A DNA stretch of 64,000 nt from Paenibacillus thermotolerans (GCF_028745515.1 NZ_JAQZSG010000025.1:1-64000); one strand, 5' to 3'. Shown: positions 24,172 through 33,941, numbered from the stretch's first letter. Program-made: numbers and translations. The notes: generated from the letters alone by a model not told the origin.

Positions 24172-25500
24172 TCACGTGCCGTTCATGCTCCGCCGCAGCT
24201 CCTCCGCCTCGTCCTTCGTAATGTCGGCGTTGGAATATCTCGCTTTATTATAAAGCTCGATCAGCCGCCGGTCATCGCCTTGGATGCGGACGCCCGCGCG
24301 CTCGGCCCAGCTTGCGGCGTCGCGGACCGTTTCGGCCGGAGTCAGATGACGCTTCGCTTCATATCCGCGGCCCGCCAGCGGGCGCAGCCATCGCCGGTAT
24401 AGGAACCGTACGCGCTCGCGGCCGTTCATCGTCTCCCACCGTTCGGGCCGCAGCGCGGAAGCGATCCTCTCCAGCATGCGCAAGCCGCCCGACAAGCTTC
24501 GCTTCGCCGACTCCCACGTCAGCACGTCCGACTCCTCGTCGGTATATTCTTCGCCTTGTTCCGCCGGAGCGGACCTTCGAAGCCACGCAAGAAGAGCGCG
24601 CATCCACCGGCGCACTATGCCTCCGCCGTTCTTGTAAAGCCAATACAGCAGGACGGCGGCCAAACCGGCCAGCAGCGCATACCCGATAATGTAAAAGACC
24701 ATATCCAATATTTTCATCAACAGGCTGGGGCCCGCATCCGTCTGAGGAAGCTGCGGCATCGGCGCAGGCTTCTCCTCCGGAGGAGGCGGCGGGAGCTCCG
24801 GCTGTTTATCCCGCAGCAACAGCCCCAGCAGCGCTTTGATGACGCCCAGCACGAAGCGTCCGATCGTATCGCCGAGCCCGGCGGTAAGTGCCGCGGAAAG
24901 AAGCAGCAGGCCAAGGACGACGGTGCGGTTATGCGTGCGCAGCTGCGCGGGAACGGCTTGCCTGCGGCCCGTAGCCAGCGTCGCCTGACGCAGCACCGCG
25001 CCGTTGGACGCAAACACGGTAATGGCCGCGCTCAAGCAGCCGGCGGCGGTAAGCAGCGGCACATCGGGCCTGAGCTGAGGCATTAAGCCGAAAACAATCG
25101 ACGCGACAAAATAAAAGCCGAGACCGAACCAATACAGCTTCGACTCCCACATCCGGTGGTACACTGTGAAGCTAAGCGTTGCCGCTGTAAAGCCGGCGAC
25201 GAACATGGGAATGCAGTAAAGCCATTCCGCTCCGTACGCGGTCAGCAGCGCGAACAGAGCGGCGACCGGCGCGGCGGTTACAATCCGCTTCCAGACCGCT
25301 TCGATCGGGAGCCATGCGGTTAACAGCACTCCTGCAAGCGACACCGCCGGCAGCCCGAGCATCCAAAGACGCGCGGCCTGAGGAGGCGCCGAATAGGCGT
25401 CGACAAGCAGCCAGGCGGGCAGAAGCATGAGCAGCTCGACCGCGCTTGCGAGCCATAGAGCGCCCGCATGCTTCCACACTGAACTTCGATGCTCGCTCAT
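24172..25500 (-). CDS. Membrane protein with C-terminal DUF4129 domain
   Basis: The 442-residue protein has about six N-terminal helices, a proline-rich linker ('PELPPPPPEEKPAPMP', near residue 235), another helix, and a cytosolic DUF4129 region ('RFLYRRWLRPLAGRGYEAKR', 'TPAETVRDAASWAE', 'LIELYNKARYSNADI'). DUF4129 usually sits at the end of membrane transglutaminase TgpA proteins; here the helices and DUF4129 are kept but no transglutaminase Cys-His-Asp core is seen. ATG 25500 overlaps the DUF58 stop. Confidence 0.8.
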   Translation of the reverse strand: MSEHRSSVWKHAGALWLASAVELLMLLPAWLLVDAYSAPPQAARLWMLGLPAVSLAGVLLTAWLPIEAVWKRIVTAAPVAALFALLTAYGAEWLYCIPMFVAGFTAATLSFTVYHRMWESKLYWFGLGFYFVASIVFGLMPQLRPDVPLLTAAGCLSAAITVFASNGAVLRQATLATGRRQAVPAQLRTHNRTVVLGLLLLSAALTAGLGDTIGRFVLGVIKALLGLLLRDKQPELPPPPPEEKPAPMPQLPQTDAGPSLLMKILDMVFYIIGYALLAGLAAVLLYWLYKNGGGIVRRWMRALLAWLRRSAPAEQGEEYTDEESDVLTWESAKRSLSGGLRMLERIASALRPERWETMNGRERVRFLYRRWLRPLAGRGYEAKRHLTPAETVRDAASWAERAGVRIQGDDRRLIELYNKARYSNADITKDEAEELRRSMNGT

Positions 25501-26597
25501 TGGCCGCCCTCCCCGATTTCCGGTATCATCATCCACTCTACCCCGTTGCCGGCTTGCCGAAGCTCCTCCGCCCGGCGCAGCAGCTTCTCTCCCCGATGGC
25601 AAGTGATGATCAAATAGTCGGTATCCTGCGCTCCGCTGCGGACTTCCTGTTCCAGCAGCCAGTCCAGCGCGGCGGCCGTTTCCAGCTCCAGCTTCGCCAT
25701 CGCCGCAAGCAAATCGGTCAATTGGCCGGAGCCGCCGAACGGATCGATTCGTACCGCCTCCTTCGTCCCCGTCTTTATCCGGCCGTTGCAAAGAAGCCCG
25801 GTTTCAATCCCGTTCCCGATCGCATACGCCGCCACCGAAGCGGCATAGCGAATGCCGAGCTCGATGCGCGGCGGATCGATGACCGCCTTCCACATCGTTT
25901 CGCTCGTTTCAAAATTTAGACAGATCATCAGCCGGTGGTCCGCAGTGTAGTCCTTCTTATGCACCTGCAGCGCACCCGTGCGCGCCGTCGCCTTCCAGTT
26001 GACCGATTGCAGCGGGTCGCCGGGACGATATTCGCGAACGCCCGACGAAAGAAACGGGTCCTCCACGATCCACCTGCGAACCGCAAGCTCGCCCAGCCAG
26101 CTGTGATTCGGCAGCGGCAGCTCCTCAAGCGCGACGGCGGACGGGTAGACCAGAAGCTCGAGCGACAGCGGAAACCGCCTCGAAACGCTGTTAAGGCCGA
26201 CAGGGTCACCCGCGGTCATCGTAGCGGTATCCAGGCGGTAATACCCTCGGTGGGCGCACCTGACTTTATGTCTGCGGATAATTTGGCGATAAGACCTTAA
26301 ACTGAACAGGCTGATATGATTTTGGTAAAGCTCGCCGCTGCGCACATCCAAATTCGCTTGTTTGCCGAACAGCAGCCCGCGCGGGATGAGCGACTCAAGC
26401 CGAACCCACGGAAGCGGCAGCAGCTTTCGGTTCACAATTCGTTCGACCATCTCGATCTCTTCTCCCTCGAAGGCGGACGCTTTGGAGAAGTGCCGCGAAT
26501 ACGCCACCTTCTTCAGCGCATTGCGGCGGTAAATCCAAGCGATGAAGGTGAGAACGAGCACCAAATATACGAGCAGCCAAGGAAGCTCGATCCGCAT
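25497..26597 (-). CDS. DUF58 domain protein
   Basis: The 366-residue protein starts with one or two membrane helices ('ELPWLLVYLVLVLTFIAWIY'), followed by a beta-rich region and the DUF58 signature 'VREYRPGDPLQSVNWKATAR' (about residues 185-204), which leads into a vWA-like fold. DUF58 proteins pair with MoxR ATPases in envelope-related complexes. It is 6 bp from the MoxR gene and overlaps the DUF4129 gene by four bases. Confidence 0.87.
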   Translation of the reverse strand: MRIELPWLLVYLVLVLTFIAWIYRRNALKKVAYSRHFSKASAFEGEEIEMVERIVNRKLLPLPWVRLESLIPRGLLFGKQANLDVRSGELYQNHISLFSLRSYRQIIRRHKVRCAHRGYYRLDTATMTAGDPVGLNSVSRRFPLSLELLVYPSAVALEELPLPNHSWLGELAVRRWIVEDPFLSSGVREYRPGDPLQSVNWKATARTGALQVHKKDYTADHRLMICLNFETSETMWKAVIDPPRIELGIRYAASVAAYAIGNGIETGLLCNGRIKTGTKEAVRIDPFGGSGQLTDLLAAMAKLELETAAALDWLLEQEVRSGAQDTDYLIITCHRGEKLLRRAEELRQAGNGVEWMMIPEIGEGGQ

Positions 26598-26603
26598 AAA
26601 CGA

Positions 26604-27575
26604 CTACCTTCGCGCCGCCGCGCCGGCTGCGGCTTCCGCCGGAACCTCCAGCTCGTTCAGCAGCTTTCGCACGACTTCCTCCGACCGGCGCTCCCTTCCG
26701 CGAATCGCTCCCTGAAGCAGTATGCGGTGGGCCAGCACCGGAACCGCGACGGCTTTAATATCGTCCGGCGTCACGAAATCCCGGCCCTTCACGAGCGCAT
26801 AAGCCTGCGACGCCTTCATTAACGCCTGGGAGCCGCGGGGGCTTACGCCGAGCGCCACTTCGGGATGCGTCCGCGTCGCTTCGGCGATTCGCACGATGTA
26901 TCCGAGCAGCTCGTCGCTTATGTATACGTTCGCCGCGAACGCCGACGCCTCCACCGCCTCCGCCGCAGTGGCCGACGGCTCAAGCGACTCCAGCGGATTT
27001 GCGGCGCGAAACCGTTTCAAGATGCCGACCGATTCCTCGCTGTCGGGGTAGCCCATCGAAATTCGCATCAAAAACCGGTCGAGCTGCGCCTCCGGCAGCG
27101 GAAAGGTGCCCTGATTGTCGATCGGGTTTTGAGTGGCGATCACCAAGAACGGAGCCTCCAGCCGATGCGTCACGCCGTCGATCGTAACCTGCCTCTCCTC
27201 CATACATTCAAGCAGAGAGGATTGCGTGCGGGGCGTCGCGCGATTGATTTCATCCGCGAGCAAAATATTCGCAAACACGGGACCGGGCCGAAACTCGAAA
27301 TTTCCGCTTTTTTGATTGAAATAGTTAATCCCGCTCAAATCCGAGGGAAGAAGGTCCGGGGTAAATTGTATGCGCTTAAAAGTGCAGTCCAGCGAACGGG
27401 CCGTCGCTTTGGCAAGCAGCGTCTTTCCCGTTCCCGGCACGTCCTCCAGCAGCACATGACCGCCGGAGAGCAGCGAGGAAAGCAGCAGATCCACCACATT
27501 GTCCTTGCCTACGACGACCTTGCCGATCGAATCTCTGATGCCGCCGATCCAACGCACGATTTGGTTCAGTTCCAT
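26604..27575 (-). CDS. MoxR family AAA ATPase
   Basis: The 323-residue AAA+ protein has Walker A 'EDVPGTGKTLLA' (Lys51), Walker B 'ILLADEINRA', sensor 'VIATQNPIDNQGTFPLPEAQ' and 'GVSPRGSQALMKASQAYA'. MoxR proteins remodel partner proteins, often vWA-containing ones. It is first in the operon MoxR-DUF58-DUF4129 (perhaps with the pentapeptide gene) and has an AAAGGCGG-like ribosome site. Confidence 0.92.
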   Translation of the reverse strand: MELNQIVRWIGGIRDSIGKVVVGKDNVVDLLLSSLLSGGHVLLEDVPGTGKTLLAKATARSLDCTFKRIQFTPDLLPSDLSGINYFNQKSGNFEFRPGPVFANILLADEINRATPRTQSSLLECMEERQVTIDGVTHRLEAPFLVIATQNPIDNQGTFPLPEAQLDRFLMRISMGYPDSEESVGILKRFRAANPLESLEPSATAAEAVEASAFAANVYISDELLGYIVRIAEATRTHPEVALGVSPRGSQALMKASQAYALVKGRDFVTPDDIKAVAVPVLAHRILLQGAIRGRERRSEEVVRKLLNELEVPAEAAAGAAARR

Positions 27576-27754
27576 GAAGCACCGCCTTTGTTAATGGTAG
27601 GGAAATTACGACTGACCCCATTTTACCAAATCGCGACGGGCTGTACAGACAAATAAATTCCGGTAACCGTCAAAACAATCATGCCTGTTGCCGCGCCGTA
27701 CGCCTTAACCTGCTCAAACTTTTGAACGCCTTATGTCTAATTTTTGAATATTTT

Positions 27755-27784
27755 TTGAACAATCCGCTCGTTTCGTGGTATACT
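27755..27784 (+). promoter_or_regulatory. SigA-type promoter for the small membrane gene
   Basis: TTGAAC (27755-27760), an 18-bp spacer and TATACT (27779-27784) lie 37 bp before the preferred start codon. Confidence 0.75.
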
Positions 27785-27820
27785 GGATGTACGAAAGCAC
27801 TTACAGGGATGTGTATAAAT

Positions 27821-28102
27821 ATGACGACGAACGTATTTCGGGCACGCGAACAAACCGATAAGAAAGCAAGCGTCAAGCGCCTCGTCAAGCTGATGACCGG
27901 AGCGGCTTGGGCCGCATTGATCATCGGACTCGTTCTTAGCTTATGGAATATTAATCATTTCAGCGATCAGAACGCCTCGCTGATGGTCGGAGTCGGATTT
28001 ATGGTCGCCAGCGTTCACATTTATGTCATCCGGACTGCGATTCACCTCGTACACGCCCGGTCCGAACGATCCGAAACGCCCGACGGCGGCGTCAACCGAT
28101 AG
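27821..28102 (+). CDS. Small two-helix membrane protein
   Basis: The 93-residue protein has a basic N-terminus and two hydrophobic helices (about residues 23-44 and 51-73). ATG 27821 is favoured because the sequence before it overlaps the mapped promoter and an AGGGATG site lies nine bases upstream; an ATG 12 bases earlier is possible. It is monocistronic with its own promoter and terminator. I do not recognise the family. Confidence 0.65.
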   Translation: MTTNVFRAREQTDKKASVKRLVKLMTGAAWAALIIGLVLSLWNINHFSDQNASLMVGVGFMVASVHIYVIRTAIHLVHARSERSETPDGGVNR

Positions 28103-28117
28103 CTTACTAACGCGGTG

Positions 28118-28158
28118 CAACCCTCCAAGAGACCTCTCTTGGGGGGTTGTTGTCTTTT
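28118..28158 (+). terminator. Terminator after the small membrane gene
   Basis: CAACCCTCCAAGAG pairs with CTCTTGGGGGGTTG with one wobble, followed by TTGTCTTTT. Confidence 0.87.
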
Positions 28159-28245
28159 ATGTGACTTTTCTTTTAACGAAATAAGGCGACATCTTAACGT
28201 ATTTGTGAAGTGGGGCGAACTTTCGCTACGAAGCTGATATGCTAT

Positions 28246-28263
28246 TAGTGAACTAATTCACAG
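28246..28263. promoter_or_regulatory. Rex/Fnr-type operator upstream of qoxA
   Basis: TAGTGAA, CTAA, TTCACAG keeps the GTGAA-N4-TTCAC core of the Rex box with mismatches only near the ends; it is also one base away from an Fnr box. It lies 55 bp before qoxA, next to a possible -10 (TATGCT at 28239-28244). Confidence 0.5.
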
Positions 28264-28318
28264 CTATTGGCAACCGAAAAACGAGCGAAACGTTAGCGTT
28301 AGCAAGGGGAGGATTAGC

Positions 28319-29287
28319 ATGCGCAAAAGAAGTATGAGATGGCTCACACTCGGTCTTCTCATCTTGACTGCGGCCGTCTTACTTTCAGGCTGCAGCGAGC
28401 AGATTATCGTCATGAACCCGAAAGGCCCGATCGGCGAGGCTCAGAAGGATCTGATTATCGTAACTACGATTCTTTGTCTGATCATTCTGATTCCGGTGTT
28501 CGCCCTCACGGGGTTCATCGTCTATCGTTATCGCGACAAGCCGGGAAGCAAGGCGGCTTACCGCCCGAACTGGTCGCACAACACGGTAATGGAGGCGACT
28601 TGGTGGGCGATTCCGGTCATTATTATCGGGATACTCGCCGTCATCACGGTGCAGAACACTCACGCGCTGGAGCCTTCGAAGCCGATTCAATCGGATAAGA
28701 AGCCTTTAGTCGTTCAAGTGACGTCGCTCGATTGGAAATGGCTGTTCAAATATCCGGAGCAGGGCATCGCAACGGTCAATTACCTTTATATACCCGAAGA
28801 CGTGCCGGTAAAATTCGAGCTCACCTCGGATGCGCCGATGAACTCGTTCTGGATCCCGCAGCTCGGCGGCCAAATTTACACGATGTCCGGCATGGCCATG
28901 ACGCTTTACCTGCAAGCCGACGAGCCGGGCGTCTATTTCGGCAGCGGAGCCAACTTTACCGGAGAGATGTTCGCCCACATGCGGTTCGACGTACACGCGA
29001 CAAGCGAGAAAGAGTTTGACGCTTGGGTTGACAAGGTGAAGCAAGACGCGCCGGCGTTGACGTTGGAAGGTTACACCGCCCTTGCCGAGCCGGGCATTTC
29101 CGATCAAACCGAGTACTCCTCGTTCCCGAAAGGCTTGTTTGAAAAGGTTGTAACCAAATATGCCCCGGGAGGCCACGGTCACCACCATGCGCCCGCCCAA
29201 AGCGAAGATGACAATATGCAATCCTCAGCTTCCGAAAATACGGAAATGGAATCTACCATGACGCACGATGCGCATACCGGTCATTAA
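28319..29287 (+). CDS. qoxA: Quinol oxidase subunit II
   Basis: The 322-residue lipoprotein has a lipobox ending at Cys25 (LLSGC), two membrane helices (about 45-67 and 96-116) and a cupredoxin domain. The copper-A ligands of cytochrome c oxidases (Cys-x3-Cys) are absent; the equivalent region reads 'SGANFTGEMFAHMRFDVHAT', so electrons should come from menaquinol. The C-terminal tail is His-rich. It is first of the qoxABCD operon, with GGGGAGG before the ATG. A redox operator-like site lies upstream. Confidence 0.92.
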   Translation: MRKRSMRWLTLGLLILTAAVLLSGCSEQIIVMNPKGPIGEAQKDLIIVTTILCLIILIPVFALTGFIVYRYRDKPGSKAAYRPNWSHNTVMEATWWAIPVIIIGILAVITVQNTHALEPSKPIQSDKKPLVVQVTSLDWKWLFKYPEQGIATVNYLYIPEDVPVKFELTSDAPMNSFWIPQLGGQIYTMSGMAMTLYLQADEPGVYFGSGANFTGEMFAHMRFDVHATSEKEFDAWVDKVKQDAPALTLEGYTALAEPGISDQTEYSSFPKGLFEKVVTKYAPGGHGHHHAPAQSEDDNMQSSASENTEMESTMTHDAHTGH

Positions 29288-29310
29288 CCGGCCGAGAAAG
29301 GAGACCTTAT

Positions 29311-31284
29311 ATGTGGGATAAAATAAAACAGTTTTCCTCCGAGTTTTTCGTGACCGGGGACCCGATGATCCTTGGAGCGCAGGTCGCCATCGCGCTAACG
29401 CTCGTCGCCGTCGTGTTCGTTCTCACCTTCTTTAAGAAGTGGGGCTGGCTCTGGCGCGAATGGATCACGACCGTCGACCATAAACGAATCGGCATCATGT
29501 ACATTATTTGTGCAATTCTTATGCTGTTCCGCGGCGGGGTCGACGCTCTGCTCATGCGACTGCAGCTCGCCATGCCGAATATGCAGTTCCTGCAGCCGGA
29601 GCACTATAACCAAGTATTTACGACGCACGGCGTCATCATGATCTTTTTCATGGCGATGCCGCTCATGTTCGGTCTGTTCAACATCGTCGTGCCGCTGCAG
29701 CTCGGCGCGCGCGACGTAGCGTTCCCGTTCTTGAACTCGCTTAGCTTCTGGCTCTTTTTCTGGGGCGCGATGCTGTTTAACGTTTCGTTCGTCATCGGCG
29801 GCTCTCCGGATGCGGGCTGGCTCGCTTATACCCCGTTATCGGAGCTGTCGCACAGCCCGGGCCTCGGACAGAACTTCTATATATGGGGCATTCAAATATC
29901 GGGGATCGGAAGCTTGGCGACGGGCATCAACTTTATCGTTACGATTCTAAAGATGCGCGCGCCGGGCATGAAGCTGATGAAGATGCCGCTGTTCTCCTGG
30001 TCGGTGCTTTCCAGCTGTATCACGATCATTTTTGCATTCCCGATTCTTACCGTCACCTTGGCGCTGCTGTTCCTGGACCGCTTCCTCGGCGCGCATTTCT
30101 TTACGCTGGACGGCGGCGGGAACCCGATGATGTACATTAACCTGATTTGGATGTGGGGACATCCCGAGGTGTACATCGTTATTTTGCCGGCCTTCGGTAT
30201 TTTCTCCGAGGTCGTCGCCACGTTCGCGAAGAAAAAGCTGTTCGGCTACTCCTCCATGGTTTGGGCCATGATCAGCATTAGTATTTTGTCCTTTTTCACC
30301 TGGGCTCACCACTTCTTTACGATGGGCTCCGGCGCCAACGTCAATGCGTTCTTCGCCGTCACGACGATGATTATCGCGATTCCGACGGGGGTAAAAATAT
30401 TTAACTGGCTGTTTACGATGTTCCGCGGCCGCATTACGTTCACGACGCCGATGATGTGGACGGTCGCATTTATTTTCTGCTTTGTCGTCGGGGGAATGAC
30501 GGGCGTCATGCTGTCGGTCGCTCCGGCAGACTTCCAGTTCCATAACAGCTACTTCCTGATCGCGCACTTCCATCAGGTGCTGATCGGCGGCGTCGTATTC
30601 GGTTACTTCGCAGGCCTCTACTACTGGTGGCCGAAGATGTTCGGCTTTACGCTGAACGAGCGGATCGGCAAATGGGCGTTCTGGTTTTGGAACATCGGCT
30701 TCTATGTCTGCTTTATGCCGCAATACGTGCTCGGCTTGATGGGCATGACGCGGCGCGTGTACACGTACGATTTCGACATGGGCTGGGGCCCGCTCAACCT
30801 GATCTCGACGGTCGGCGCCTTCCTGATGGGGCTTGCCTTCCTGTTCCAGGTTTGGCAAATTGCCTACAGCATCTTCCACCATAAGAAGGACGTAACGGGG
30901 GACGCATGGAACGGCCGTACATTGGAATGGTCCATTCCGTCGCCCGCGCCGGTTTACAACTTCGCGGTTATTCCGCAAGTTTCCGAGGTTGACGACTGGT
31001 GGGAGCAAAAGCAGCGGCTGGCGCAAGGCAATCCGCCCGCACCGGTTCCGCCGCTGGAGCCGATTCATATGCCGAAAAACTCGGGAATCCCGTTCATCAA
31101 GTCGTTCCTATGGTTCTTGGCGGGCTTCGGCTTCGTATGGAACTGGATGTGGCTGACGATTCCGGCGATGATCGGCATCGCCATCTGCATGCTGGCTCGC
31201 TCCTTCACGTACAACGACGATTATTACATTCCGGTAGAGGATATTAAGCTGCCTGCTGCCGGGTATAAGGAGGCGAACGTATAA
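29311..31284 (+). CDS. qoxB: Quinol oxidase subunit I (haem-copper oxidase core)
   Basis: This 657-residue, many-helix protein reduces O2 and pumps protons. Haem and copper ligands are readable: His106 in 'TTHGVIMIFF' (low-spin haem), His284 and Tyr288 in 'WGHPEVY' (the cross-linked pair), His333-His334 in 'WAHHFF' (copper B), and His419 and His421 in 'AHFHQVLIG'. Glu285 of the HPEVY motif fits an A-type oxidase D channel. Length and sequence match the B. subtilis aa3-600 oxidase. Confidence 0.95.
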   Translation: MWDKIKQFSSEFFVTGDPMILGAQVAIALTLVAVVFVLTFFKKWGWLWREWITTVDHKRIGIMYIICAILMLFRGGVDALLMRLQLAMPNMQFLQPEHYNQVFTTHGVIMIFFMAMPLMFGLFNIVVPLQLGARDVAFPFLNSLSFWLFFWGAMLFNVSFVIGGSPDAGWLAYTPLSELSHSPGLGQNFYIWGIQISGIGSLATGINFIVTILKMRAPGMKLMKMPLFSWSVLSSCITIIFAFPILTVTLALLFLDRFLGAHFFTLDGGGNPMMYINLIWMWGHPEVYIVILPAFGIFSEVVATFAKKKLFGYSSMVWAMISISILSFFTWAHHFFTMGSGANVNAFFAVTTMIIAIPTGVKIFNWLFTMFRGRITFTTPMMWTVAFIFCFVVGGMTGVMLSVAPADFQFHNSYFLIAHFHQVLIGGVVFGYFAGLYYWWPKMFGFTLNERIGKWAFWFWNIGFYVCFMPQYVLGLMGMTRRVYTYDFDMGWGPLNLISTVGAFLMGLAFLFQVWQIAYSIFHHKKDVTGDAWNGRTLEWSIPSPAPVYNFAVIPQVSEVDDWWEQKQRLAQGNPPAPVPPLEPIHMPKNSGIPFIKSFLWFLAGFGFVWNWMWLTIPAMIGIAICMLARSFTYNDDYYIPVEDIKLPAAGYKEANV

Positions 31285-31895
31285 TGGCGCACACGGCTTC
31301 TCATACGGCTGACCATCATCACGGCCATGAGCATCACGATCAGGAGTCTTTGAAAATACTCGGGTTTTGGATTTTCCTGATTACGGACGCACTCATGTTC
31401 GCCACCTTGTTTGCAACCTATGTCGTGCTTCATAACAACACGAGCGGCGGTCCGACAGCCTCCGAGCTGTTTCAGATGCCGGGCATCATCGCGGAAACGT
31501 TCATCCTGCTTACCAGCAGCTTTACAAGCGGCCTTGCGGTTTTGGCCATGCATCAAGGCAAAAAAAATCAGTTGATCGGCTGGCTGGCGGTTACAGCTTT
31601 GCTGGGCGCCGCCTTTATCGCTCTTGAACTGACGGAATTCGTGCACATGGTGAACGAAGGCGCGGCGATCACGACAAGCGCCTTCCTGTCCGGCTTCTAT
31701 GCGCTCGTCGGAACGCACGGACTGCACGTATCGATCGGCTTGGTTTGGATGATCGGACTGATGTTCCAGCTTAACAAACGCGGCATCACTTCGGTAACGA
31801 AGCGCAAGGTTACGGTGCTCAGCCTATACTGGCACTTCCTTGACGTCATCTGGATCTTCGTCTTTACAGTCGTATATTTGATGGGGGTGATGTAA
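31284..31895 (+). CDS. qoxC: Quinol oxidase subunit III
   Basis: The 203-residue protein has five helices with 'ILGFWIFLITDALMFATLFA' and 'GTHGLHVSIGLVWMIGL', typical of the short subunit III of quinol oxidases. The start shares one base with the qoxB stop (TAATG) and follows AAGGAGG. The N-terminus is His-rich. Confidence 0.93.
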   Translation: MAHTASHTADHHHGHEHHDQESLKILGFWIFLITDALMFATLFATYVVLHNNTSGGPTASELFQMPGIIAETFILLTSSFTSGLAVLAMHQGKKNQLIGWLAVTALLGAAFIALELTEFVHMVNEGAAITTSAFLSGFYALVGTHGLHVSIGLVWMIGLMFQLNKRGITSVTKRKVTVLSLYWHFLDVIWIFVFTVVYLMGVM

Positions 31896-31896
31896 G

Positions 31897-32220
31897 ATGA
31901 CCGGAACAAACCACGGCTCGAAGGCTCAAGCTCACGGTTCGCTGAAATCTTATGTCATCGGCTTCGTACTGTCGATCGTGCTGACCGTTATTCCGCTCGT
32001 CGTCGTGCTCGGCGGCATGCTGAATAAAACGGCGGCGACGGTTCTCATCCTCGTGATGGCCGTGCTCCAATTCGCCGTGCAGCTCGTCTTCTTCATGCAC
32101 TTGAAGGAAGGCGAAGATTCCAAATGGAACATGACGGCTCTTGTTCTTGGGGGCGTCATCCTGGTGACGATCGTTGCCGGTTCCATCTGGATTATGATGT
32201 ACAACCAGGTCGCGCATTAA
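31897..32220 (+). CDS. qoxD: Quinol oxidase subunit IV
   Basis: The 107-residue protein has three helices, 'YVIGFVLSIVLTVIPLVVVL', 'VLILVMAVLQFAVQLVFFMH' and a C-terminal helix ending 'IWIMMYNQVAH', as in QoxD/CyoD. It starts one base after the qoxC stop, with a GGGGGTGATG site. It ends the operon at a strong terminator. Confidence 0.92.
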   Translation: MTGTNHGSKAQAHGSLKSYVIGFVLSIVLTVIPLVVVLGGMLNKTAATVLILVMAVLQFAVQLVFFMHLKEGEDSKWNMTALVLGGVILVTIVAGSIWIMMYNQVAH

Positions 32221-32240
32221 CGATTACGATTTTTGAACAA

Positions 32241-32281
32241 AGGCTGCCTTCCGGTCAACGTTTGACCGAGGCAGCCTTTTG
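32241..32281. terminator. Terminator between qoxD and the chemoreceptor gene
   Basis: AGGCTGCCT / AGGCAGCCT with an inner pairing CGGTCAA / TTGACCG forms a long hairpin. It is followed by TTTT on the plus strand and has an A-rich flank for the converging gene. Confidence 0.87.
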
Positions 32282-32293
32282 TGTACTTTAAAC

Positions 32294-33883
32294 TCAGCTC
32301 AGTTTAAAACTGGACATCGAACGATTCAATTCGTCAGCCAAATGGGCGAGCGACTGAGCGGTAGTAGCCGTCTCTTCGCTGCTTGCCGCCGCTTCCTGAG
32401 CAGCCGCCGAAATGCTTTCGATTGCGGTGAGCACCTCGCCCGATTGAGCTGCCTGTTCCTCGCTCGCCGCGGCAATTTCCGCAGCCTTATCTGCCGATTG
32501 GTTCACCATAACGACAATTCGCTCGAATGCCTCGCCCGTTTCCTGCGATTGCGCAACGCCCTCTAAAGCCGACTTCACGCTTTGCTTCGTATTTTCCTGC
32601 ATGCCTCTAATGATGGCTGTTATTTGCTTCGTAGCTTCGCCGCTGCGCTCCGCCAGCTTTCGCACTTCATCCGCCACTACCGCAAAGCCGCGGCCCTGGT
32701 CTCCCGCACGGGCAGCCTCGATCGCCGCATTCAGCGCCAGCAGGTTCGTCTGCTCGGCAATGTCGTCGATCACCTCGATAATTTCACCGATCCGGTTCGA
32801 ATCCTGCTCCAGCTTTGATATATGATTGTTCACCTGATTCATGCCGTCGATGGAGGAGCGTACCACCTTGCCTCCGACCTGTGCAATGTCGAGCGTTTTG
32901 TTGGACAACTCCGACGACTGCTCCGCGTTTTTCGCCACCGAGTTGATGGCGGTGGACAGTTCTTTAAACAGCTCGTTCATCGTTTGAGCCGCGTATGCTT
33001 GATTCGTCGTTCCTCCGGCGATCTCCTCGGTGCTGGCCGATATTTGCTGAGCCGCTGCGGAAACACTTTCTGCCGACGCCAATATTCCGTAGACGGTTTT
33101 TCGCAGGTTCAGCACCATGCCGTTCATCGAACTCGCCAGCCTTCCGACCTCATCCTTCGTATCGATGTCGGTCGTTTCGGTTAAATCGCCGTTCGCAACC
33201 TTACCGGCCAATTGCACCATACGGTTCAGCGGCCGCGAAATGACGCGGGATATGAAATACCCGAAGCCGATGCTCAAAAGCAAAGCCGCAGCTATGACCG
33301 CAACGGTGATGGAGCGGGATAAGGAATACACGTGAGCCGCTTCCGCTTTTCGGCTATTTGCCAGCTGGACGTTAAAGGCAACGAGCTCCTTCAATACTCC
33401 GTCCACCTTTTGTCCCCGCTTTCCGATCTCGGGCAATATGTCCCGGAACCCTTCGAGATCGTTGGAGCGTGCGGTTACAATCGATTGATCCAACACCTCC
33501 CGATAACCGTCCCAATCGGTATGGAATTCGCCGAGCAAATCCTCCTCTTGCTTCGTTAATTTTGTATTACTGTATAGGCGAATCGACTCGTCGACTTTAT
33601 CAATTAAATCTTGTATTTGGGATTCATAATTTTTATTTTCTTCTTCCGTTGTGGACAGGAAATTATAATCGCGTATAACCGCTCTAATTTGCTGATAGGA
33701 GACCGATGCATCGGATAAATAGGTAAGAGGAATTACGTTAACATCGTACATCAAGTTCAATTGTTGATTCACTTTACTAGTGTTGCTCAAGCTGTAAAAA
33801 CCGACGACCGCCAACAGAATGGCGATGAAAGCAAAAGATGAGATCAGTTTTGTTGACGTTTTCATATTGTAAAACCATTTCAT
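32294..33883 (-). CDS. Methyl-accepting chemotaxis protein
   Basis: The 529-residue receptor has TM1 (about residues 10-29), a four-helix-bundle sensor, TM2 (about 185-205), a HAMP domain and the signalling hairpin '[20 protein letters not shown]' with '[16 protein letters not shown]'. It should report an external ligand to CheA/CheW. ATG 33883 follows GAGGGG at eight bases. It has its own promoter and is not near other chemotaxis genes. Confidence 0.93.
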   Translation of the reverse strand: MKWFYNMKTSTKLISSFAFIAILLAVVGFYSLSNTSKVNQQLNLMYDVNVIPLTYLSDASVSYQQIRAVIRDYNFLSTTEEENKNYESQIQDLIDKVDESIRLYSNTKLTKQEEDLLGEFHTDWDGYREVLDQSIVTARSNDLEGFRDILPEIGKRGQKVDGVLKELVAFNVQLANSRKAEAAHVYSLSRSITVAVIAAALLLSIGFGYFISRVISRPLNRMVQLAGKVANGDLTETTDIDTKDEVGRLASSMNGMVLNLRKTVYGILASAESVSAAAQQISASTEEIAGGTTNQAYAAQTMNELFKELSTAINSVAKNAEQSSELSNKTLDIAQVGGKVVRSSIDGMNQVNNHISKLEQDSNRIGEIIEVIDDIAEQTNLLALNAAIEAARAGDQGRGFAVVADEVRKLAERSGEATKQITAIIRGMQENTKQSVKSALEGVAQSQETGEAFERIVVMVNQSADKAAEIAAASEEQAAQSGEVLTAIESISAAAQEAAASSEETATTAQSLAHLADELNRSMSSFKLS

Positions 33884-33913
33884 GATAAGCACCCCTCTTG
33901 ATGTTTATCACTC

Positions 33914-33941
33914 ATTATATATGACAAATTTCGACAGTAAA
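33914..33941 (-). promoter_or_regulatory. SigA-type promoter of the chemoreceptor gene
   Basis: On the minus strand TTTACT, a 16-bp spacer and a perfect TATAAT lie about 30 bp before the start. No SigD-type motility promoter is seen. Confidence 0.65.

Noticed and set aside
29947-31068. A 373-codon open frame opposite qoxB
   Set aside because: qoxB has all haem and copper ligands; the antisense product is His/Arg/Asn-rich without family features.
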